Below, piece after piece: positions 59,693 to 64,000 of a DNA stretch of 64,000 bases (its first letter is position 1; each line of letters begins with the position of its first letter). The notes beneath the pieces were generated by a model that did no database searches, had not been told where the DNA came from, and was given only the letters and a program-made list of their open reading frames with translations. Origin of the DNA: Nocardia sp. NBC_00565 (lineage in GTDB: Bacteria; Actinomycetota; Actinomycetes; Mycobacteriales; Mycobacteriaceae); NCBI RefSeq assembly GCF_036345915.1, contig NZ_CP107785.1, positions 8,370,001-8,434,000 of the forward strand. Direction: 5' to 3'. The position numbers and the translations under genes are program-made.

Positions 59693-60163
59693 ATGGAACA
59701 GCGCTTCAACCTCATCGCCAACCCGGTCGCGGGCAGCTTCATCAAGCGCCTCAATACAGCGGGCAAGGTCGTCGAAGGGTCCGAGCTGCCCGCCGCCACC
59801 TATGAGCTGGTCAAGATTCGCGCCAGCCAGATCAACGGCTGCGGCTACTGCACCGATATGCACACCAAGGACGCCGCGCACCGGGGCGAAACGTCCGTGC
59901 GGCTCAACCTTGTCGCCGCCTGGCACGAGGCCACCGTCTTCACCGAGGCCGAGCGCGCCGCCCTGGCCCTCACCGAGGAGGCCACCCGCATCGGCGACGG
60001 CCGCGCCGTCAGCGATGCGGTGTGGGAGCAGGTCCGCAAGCACTACGACGACGATCAGATCGCGGCCCTCATCGCGGCCATCGCGATGATCAACGCCTGG
60101 AACCGGATGAACGTGATCAGTCGCACGCCGGCGGGCGATTACCAGCCCGGCCAGTGGGGGTGA
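59693..60163 (+). CDS. carboxymuconolactone decarboxylase-family protein (AhpD-like)
   Basis: 156 aa. The redox motif GCGYCTDMH (Cys50, Cys53, His57) is that of the peroxidase-type branch (AhpD, YnjA). Helical fold with VRLNLVAAWHEATVFTEAERAAL. GGAAAGG precedes the ATG. It is one of the COE proteins (carboxymuconolactone decarboxylase, oxidoreductase, epimerase) that ECF41 sigma factors control, and an exact ECF41 promoter is upstream. Likely a thiol-dependent peroxidase or reductase under stress. Confidence 0.92.
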   Translation: MEQRFNLIANPVAGSFIKRLNTAGKVVEGSELPAATYELVKIRASQINGCGYCTDMHTKDAAHRGETSVRLNLVAAWHEATVFTEAERAALALTEEATRIGDGRAVSDAVWEQVRKHYDDDQIAALIAAIAMINAWNRMNVISRTPAGDYQPGQWG

Positions 60164-60185
60164 CACCTCTGCTACAGTTGCCGAC

Positions 60186-60257
60186 GTGCAGCGCTTCTAT
60201 TTCTGGTTTAGCGAACCGGCCCTGGGTGGGCCGGTCTGCGGCAACCACATGCGCTGA
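60186..60257 (+). CDS. aromatic-rich leader peptide of aroG
   Basis: 23 residues, GTG 60186 to TGA 60255-60257. It begins MQRFYFWFSEPALGG and ends CGNHMR: five aromatic residues (Phe, Tyr, Phe, Trp, Phe) in positions 4-8, a clear sign of an attenuation peptide sensing Phe, Tyr and Trp. It lies 87 bp before the DAHP synthase gene. The ribosome position on these codons would decide the folding of the following leader RNA. Confidence 0.8.
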   Translation: MQRFYFWFSEPALGGPVCGNHMR

Positions 60258-60271
60258 CCTCACTTCCACCC

Positions 60272-60344
60272 CGAGCCGGATACTGACCGGCTCGACGGGT
60301 TCCGCATCCGTGGGTCGGCCTTGAAGTAAAGGAACCCACCAACG
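60272..60344 (+). promoter_or_regulatory. aroG leader RNA, alternative hairpins
   Basis: Hairpin 1: CGAGCCGG (60272-60279) with CCGGCTCG (60287-60294). Hairpin 2: GGGTTCC (60297-60303) with GGAACCC (60331-60337), whose right arm contains the Shine-Dalgarno AAAGGA (60328-60333). GTGGGT (60310-60315) can pair instead with ACCCAC (60334-60339). No T-tract is seen, so control may be at translation. All by eye. Confidence 0.6.
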
Positions 60345-61436
60345 ATGACTACCGCAGCCGACGTCGACGCGCGGCATTCCGATCTCGATGATCAACGCAC
60401 TCTCAGCGTGAGCCCGTTGCGCTCACCGGCCGAAGTGCGCCTGGTACACCAGATCACGGATTCGCTCGCGGACGTGGTCCGCGCCGGTCGCACGGCCACC
60501 GTCGATGTGCTCAACGGTGACGACGATCGCCTCATGGTGATCGTCGGGCCGTGCTCGGTGCACGATCCCGCCGCCGCGCTGGACTACGCCCGCCGCCTCG
60601 CGGCCAAGGCCGCCGAGCTGAACGATCGGCTGCACGTGGTCATGCGGGTGTACTTCGAGAAGCCGCGCACCACCCTCGGCTGGAAAGGGCTGATCAACGA
60701 TCCGCACCTGGACGGCTCCTTCGACGTCAACACCGGCCTCGGCATCGGCCGCAAGGTGCTGGTCGACATCACCGCCCTCGGCCTCCCGGTGGCCTGTGAA
60801 TTCCTCGACCCGATCACCCCGCAGTACATCGCGGACCTGGTCTCCTACGGCGCCATCGGCGCGCGCACCGCGGCCAGCCAGGTGCACCGCCAGCTGAGCA
60901 GTGCGCTGTCCATGCCGGTCGGCATCAAGAACGGCACCGACGGCGATGTGCAGGTGGCCGTCGACGGCGTCCGGGCCGCCGCCGCCAGTCACGTGTTCCC
61001 CGGCACCGACCTGGACGGCCGCTCGGCGCTGATCCGCACCACCGGCAACCCGGACTGCCATGTGATCCTGCGCGGCGGCAGCACCGGCCCGAACTACGAC
61101 GCCGCCTCGGTCGCCGAGGCCCGCGTCCGGTTGGAGAAGGCCGCGCTGCCGCAGCGGATCGTGGTCGACGCCAGCCACGGCAACAGCAATAAGGATCACA
61201 ACAAGCAGGTCGACGTGGTCACCGATATCGCGGGCCGGTTGGCCGCGGGTGAGCCGGGCGTCGTCGGTGTGATGCTGGAAAGTTTCCTCGTCGCGGGCCG
61301 CCAGGATCTGACCCTCGGCCACGCCGACGCACTGACCTACGGCCAGTCCATCACCGATGCCTGCATCGACTGGGACACCACGGCCGCCCAGCTCGACCGG
61401 CTCGCCGACGCGGTGCGGCAGCGCCGCAGTCGCTGA
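60345..61436 (+). CDS. aroG: class I DAHP synthase
   Basis: 363 aa. First step of the shikimate pathway: PEP plus erythrose-4-phosphate to DAHP. Class I (AroFGH) features: LMVIVGPCSVHDPAAALDYA, RVYFEKPRTTLGWKGLINDP, CEFLDPITPQYIADLVSYGAIGART in parts, GIKNGTDGD, VILRGGSTGPNY and VVDASHGNSNKDHNKQ. Actinobacteria of this order typically rely on the type II enzyme AroG; a class I copy is present too in Nocardia-like species and may be regulated separately. An aromatic leader precedes it. Supplies chorismate, used also by the salicylate synthase. Confidence 0.95.
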   Translation: MTTAADVDARHSDLDDQRTLSVSPLRSPAEVRLVHQITDSLADVVRAGRTATVDVLNGDDDRLMVIVGPCSVHDPAAALDYARRLAAKAAELNDRLHVVMRVYFEKPRTTLGWKGLINDPHLDGSFDVNTGLGIGRKVLVDITALGLPVACEFLDPITPQYIADLVSYGAIGARTAASQVHRQLSSALSMPVGIKNGTDGDVQVAVDGVRAAAASHVFPGTDLDGRSALIRTTGNPDCHVILRGGSTGPNYDAASVAEARVRLEKAALPQRIVVDASHGNSNKDHNKQVDVVTDIAGRLAAGEPGVVGVMLESFLVAGRQDLTLGHADALTYGQSITDACIDWDTTAAQLDRLADAVRQRRSR

Positions 61437-61450
61437 TACCGAGGCCCGTC

Positions 61451-61470
61451 GCCCCGGCGAAAGCCGGGGC
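61451..61470. terminator. convergent terminator aroG / GNAT
   Basis: GCCCCGGC-GAAA-GCCGGGGC with a stable GAAA tetraloop, between converging genes; same arms as the hairpin at 38028. Confidence 0.75.
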
Positions 61471-61476
61471 GCTCGG

Positions 61477-62046
61477 TCAGATCCCGGGCGGCCAATCCGT
61501 GGCCGGGCCGGACGGGTCCGTCGCCAGCCGTCCGGCCAGCCAGGTGTCGCGGCGGACACCGCGCTGCAGGCTGCCGAGCCTGGTCATGCCCTCATAGTGA
61601 AAACCGTTGCGGCGCACGGCCGCGGCCGAGCGATGGTTGCCGACGAAGGCGCGCCAGCTGATCCGGGCCAGCGCCAATCCGTCCGGGTGGAAACCGAATT
61701 CGCACACCAGCGCAATCGCGCGCGACATCAATCCGCAGCCGCGGTGTGCGGGTACCAGCCAGAAGCCGATCTCGCGGGTCGATGCATCACGTTGACCGAG
61801 GCCGATCATTCCGACAACCGGACCGTCGGCGCTGCGCCGCACCGCCCAGATCGGGCTGTCGGCGGCCCAGCCCGGCGCGACCATCTCGGTGAGAAAGGCC
61901 TCGGCGTGCTCCCGGTGGTAGGGCACGGGGATCGTCACCCACTCGCCGATCGTCGGCTCCTGGCAGCATTCGACGATGGCGTCGATATCGGCCTCGGTCG
62001 GCCGTGACAGCCAGACGGTTCCGTCGGATAGCGGGTGATCCTCCAT
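61477..62046 (-). CDS. GNAT-family N-acetyltransferase (RimJ/RimL type)
   Basis: 189 aa. Opens VWLSRPTEADIDAIVECC as RimJ-like acetyltransferases do, with IGFWLVPAHRGCGLMSRAI as the acetyl-CoA loop and WRAFVGNHRSAAAVRRNGFHYEGM near the end. Substrate (protein N-terminus, antibiotic or metabolite) not predictable. Read toward aroG; divergent from the sigma factor. Confidence 0.87.
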   Translation of the reverse strand: MEDHPLSDGTVWLSRPTEADIDAIVECCQEPTIGEWVTIPVPYHREHAEAFLTEMVAPGWAADSPIWAVRRSADGPVVGMIGLGQRDASTREIGFWLVPAHRGCGLMSRAIALVCEFGFHPDGLALARISWRAFVGNHRSAAAVRRNGFHYEGMTRLGSLQRGVRRDTWLAGRLATDPSGPATDWPPGI

Positions 62047-62126
62047 TGGAGCATGGTGTCATGCGGGGGTAGCTCACCTCATCGGGTTTTCGCAGGACCG
62101 GGCGCTGAGGCGGATCGCACGGACCG

Positions 62127-62140
62127 TAGAATCAACCCGG
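62127..62140 (+). promoter_or_regulatory. -10 element of a leaderless sigma factor transcript
   Basis: TAGAAT (62127-62132) stands seven bases before the GTG at 62140, the arrangement for an mRNA that starts at its own start codon. Confidence 0.6.
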
Positions 62141-63060
62141 TGGTTGCCGCTCTACTCGCCGACTTGTTCGAATCGCATCGGGCGCATCTGCTCTCGGTCG
62201 CATACCGGCTGACGGGCAGCGCGGGCGACGCCGAAGACGCGGTGCAGGAGAGTTGGCTACGGCTGGCCGGTGCGCGTCAATCCGAGATCGAGGATCTGCG
62301 GGCCTGGCTGACCACTGTGGTCAGCCGAATCTGCCTGGACCACCTACGCAGAGCCGCGGTGCGCCGGGAAAGCTATGTGGGGCAGTGGCTTCCGGAGCCG
62401 GTGGTGACCGGTATCGCGGGGTCGAGCGCGCCGGACCCGCTGGAGGTGGTGGTCCGCAAACAGGAATGCAGTCTTGCCGCCATGGTGGTGCTGGAGCGGC
62501 TGACGCCGTCGCAGCGGGTGGCATTCGTACTGCACGACGGACTTTCGGTGCCGTTCGACGAGATCGCCGAGATACTGGGTGTTTCGGTGGAGGCCGCACG
62601 TCAACTGGCCGTGCGGGCCAGGAAGTCGGTCGCGCAGGCCCCGCCGCCCGCTCCGGATGGTGAGCATGCGGCCGCGGTGCGGAAATTCATGGATGCCCTC
62701 GCGACCGGTGATATCGGCGCGGTAACCGCTGCGCTGCACCCGGATTCGGTGATCGTCGGCGATGCGAACGGCACCACTTCGACTGCCGTGAATGTTGTCG
62801 GTGGCGCGGACAAGGTCGGCCGGTTCTTCCTCGGCCTGCTGCGCAAGTACGGGATGGACGGTTCGTCGGAGCCGACGTTGGAATACGAATTCGCGACGGT
62901 CAATGGGCAATTGGGTCTGGTGTTGTACCGGGTGGCCCCGGGCTACGGGCGTCTCGACGGTCTGGCGCGGGTGGTCGGATTCGCTGTTCGCGACGGATTG
63001 ATCTGCGGTGCTTACGATCTCGCCAATCCGGAGAAGTTGACCCGCGTTCGTCTCGGCTGA
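62140..63060 (+). CDS. ECF41-type sigma factor with SnoaL-like C-domain
   Basis: 306 aa from GTG 62140 (MVAALLADLFESHRAHLLSV), probably leaderless. Sigma2 with AYRLTGSAGDAEDAVQESWL, sigma4 with LTPSQRVAFVLHDGLSVPFD, then a SnoaL-like domain of ~125 residues: the ECF41 (SigJ-like) layout. The conserved WLPEP linker (residues 83-87) and a C-terminal NPEKLTRV are present. The usual DGGGK motif of the C-domain is replaced by DANGT (208-212). ECF41 factors lack anti-sigma factors and use the C-domain for control. A target promoter lies at 59629. Confidence 0.93.
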   Translation: MVAALLADLFESHRAHLLSVAYRLTGSAGDAEDAVQESWLRLAGARQSEIEDLRAWLTTVVSRICLDHLRRAAVRRESYVGQWLPEPVVTGIAGSSAPDPLEVVVRKQECSLAAMVVLERLTPSQRVAFVLHDGLSVPFDEIAEILGVSVEAARQLAVRARKSVAQAPPPAPDGEHAAAVRKFMDALATGDIGAVTAALHPDSVIVGDANGTTSTAVNVVGGADKVGRFFLGLLRKYGMDGSSEPTLEYEFATVNGQLGLVLYRVAPGYGRLDGLARVVGFAVRDGLICGAYDLANPEKLTRVRLG

Positions 63061-63133
63061 GCGGTACCAGGCCGTGCCCTCATCGCCCGACCTGGTACCG
63101 CTCGTTGGGCTACGGTGTGGACGAGCCCAGGAA

Positions 63134-63313
63134 TCAGTCCCCGGTCGAGGATCCGGTGCCGCTGTTGCCGGTCGATGAACCGTTGAACCAGTCGCCGGTG
63201 GAGGAACCGAATCCGGCGATCAGCTCATGTGCGACATTTCGAAGGAAACCCAGTACGGTTCCGGCGACCTCCGACGCGGCCGGTTGCAGTACCAGGTCCA
63301 GATACGAGGCCAT
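63134..63313 (-). CDS. small Gly/Ser-rich hypothetical protein
   Basis: 59 aa from ATG 63313 (MASYLDLVLQPAASEVAGTV), ribosome site AAGGGG. A short amphipathic or hydrophobic helix (VLQPAASEVAGTVLGFLRNV) is followed by GSSTGD-type repeats (GSSTGDWFNGSSTGNSGTGS). Not recognised; similar short helix plus Gly-Ser tail proteins are common in Nocardia. The frame continues upstream to 63502 but without a better start. Low complexity makes the call weak. Confidence 0.5.
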   Translation of the reverse strand: MASYLDLVLQPAASEVAGTVLGFLRNVAHELIAGFGSSTGDWFNGSSTGNSGTGSSTGD

Positions 63314-63435
63314 CAGCGCCCCTTTCGAGATACCGCCGAAAGCCGACGGTTTTGTGAGGTAGAACACGGCGAGGCTAGCCGCCGCTGGGATAACGCACAT
63401 CCATGCAGGTAGATGGCCCAATTCAAAAGTGAAAC

Positions 63436-63450
63436 ATAGCTTTTCGCTAT
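63436..63450. promoter_or_regulatory. inverted repeat in divergent promoter region
   Basis: ATAGC-TTTTC-GCTAT in the AT-rich gap between the small Gly/Ser gene and the aminotransferase. Confidence 0.45.
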
Positions 63451-63490
63451 CTAATGGCAACAATAGCGACCGCTGGGCTACGCTCCGGAT

Positions 63491-64000
63491 ATGCCCTCGC
63501 ACAACGCGACCGTCGCTCGCCTTCGCCCGTTTGCCTCCACGATTTTCGCGGAGATGACCGAGTTAGCCGTCCGCCACGAGGCGGTCAACCTGGGGCAGGG
63601 CTTTCCCGATACCGACGGTCCCGCGGGCATGCTCGAGGTCGCGCGCCAGGCCATTGCCGATGGGGTGAACCAGTACCCGCCCGGGCGCGGCATGCCGATC
63701 CTGCGCCGCGCCATCGCCGCCGATCGCGCCCGCCGCTACGGCACCCACTACGACCCCGACACCCAGGTGCTGGTCACCGTCGGCGCGACGGAGGCGATCA
63801 GCGCCGCCGTCCTCGGTTTGGTGGAGCCCGGTCAAGAGGTCGTGCTGATCGAGCCCTACTACGACTCCTACGCGGCCGCCATCGCGCTGGCTGGGGCGCA
63901 GCGGCGCACGGCCCACCTCGTCGCCGACGGCGACCGCTTCGTCCTCGACCTGGACAGCCTGCGCGCGGCGATCACGCCCGCGACCAAGATGCTGATCGTC
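63491..64000 (+). CDS. class I/II aminotransferase (DapC-like), N-terminal part
   Basis: Starts at ATG 63491 (MPSHNATVARLRPFASTIFA) and runs open to the window end, 170 residues. Typical fold type I aminotransferase motifs: VNLGQGFPDTDGPAG, VNQYPPGRGMPILRRAIA, VTVGATEAISAAVLGLVEPG and LIEPYYDSYAAAIALAG. The catalytic Lys lies beyond the edge. The sequence resembles the actinobacterial N-succinyldiaminopimelate aminotransferase DapC and methionine/kynurenine aminotransferases; the exact substrate needs the rest. Confidence 0.9.
   Translation, partial: MPSHNATVARLRPFASTIFAEMTELAVRHEAVNLGQGFPDTDGPAGMLEVARQAIADGVNQYPPGRGMPILRRAIAADRARRYGTHYDPDTQVLVTVGATEAISAAVLGLVEPGQEVVLIEPYYDSYAAAIALAGAQRRTAHLVADGDRFVLDLDSLRAAITPATKMLIV

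Overview
The window is GC-rich actinobacterial chromosome. It encodes mycothiol synthase, a polyprenol-phosphate-mannose synthase, a LytR-CpsA-Psr wall ligase, a DesA1-type acyl-ACP desaturase, GlnR, a MbtI-type salicylate synthase behind IdeR-like boxes, and many leaderless or GTG/TTG starts. This points to the Mycobacteriales (mycolate formers), most likely Nocardia or a close relative. The backbone order (sterol-carrier-like protein, purF, purM, DUF3073, YgfZ, pabC, nitrobindin-like, DUF1416, rhodanese, thioredoxin, DUF2993, glnR, mshD, phosphate uptake, phoU, LCP, dusB, desA) resembles, from memory, the Rv0807-Rv0824c stretch of Mycobacterium tuberculosis. Several blocks are inserted into it.

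Layout. 1-6.5 kb: tandem alpha/beta-hydrolase membrane proteins, a CPBP protease, a sterol-carrier-like protein, and a minus-strand pair (acyl-CoA dehydrogenase, DUF3533 membrane protein). 6.6-15.4 kb: purF and purM, separated by a peptide/nickel-type ABC importer operon. 15.4-19.3 kb: DUF3073, asparaginase, MOSC and YgfZ genes, bounded by two inverted copies of a nested-palindrome repeat. 19.3-26.7 kb: pabC and the cytochrome bd operon cydABDC. 26.6-31.6 kb: a small autonomous transcript, then a minus-strand sulfur/redox block (nitrobindin-like, a 31-aa membrane microprotein, DUF1416, sulfurtransferase, DUF4395, cysteine-rich leader peptide, thioredoxin, DUF2993). 32-38.8 kb: glnR, mshD, PHO box-pstSCAB, convergent phoU. 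38.9-42.4 kb: LCP ligase and dusB. 42.4-46.7 kb: an accessory island with an EspR-like regulator, an HExxH metallopeptidase and a seven-TM protein, followed by an SDR and decayed DNA. 46.7-50.7 kb: desaturase, DUF937, tRNA-Lys, a TetR of butyrolactone-receptor type, and tRNA-Glu/Asp/Phe. 51-64 kb: PPM synthase, PlsC-HAD and PlsB, DUF2127, salicylate synthase, SDR, an ECF41-type sigma factor with a matching promoter before a carboxymuconolactone decarboxylase, aroG with an aromatic leader peptide, GNAT, and a truncated aminotransferase.

The most interesting points are the regulator/metallopeptidase/7TM module; the inverted repeat pair; three short ORFs (Cys leader, aromatic leader, membrane microprotein); the ECF41 promoter-sigma pair; twin IdeR boxes; and the PHO box. 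No CRISPR array, rRNA, intact insertion sequence or prophage was seen. All family assignments come from reading the sequence; no database search was run.
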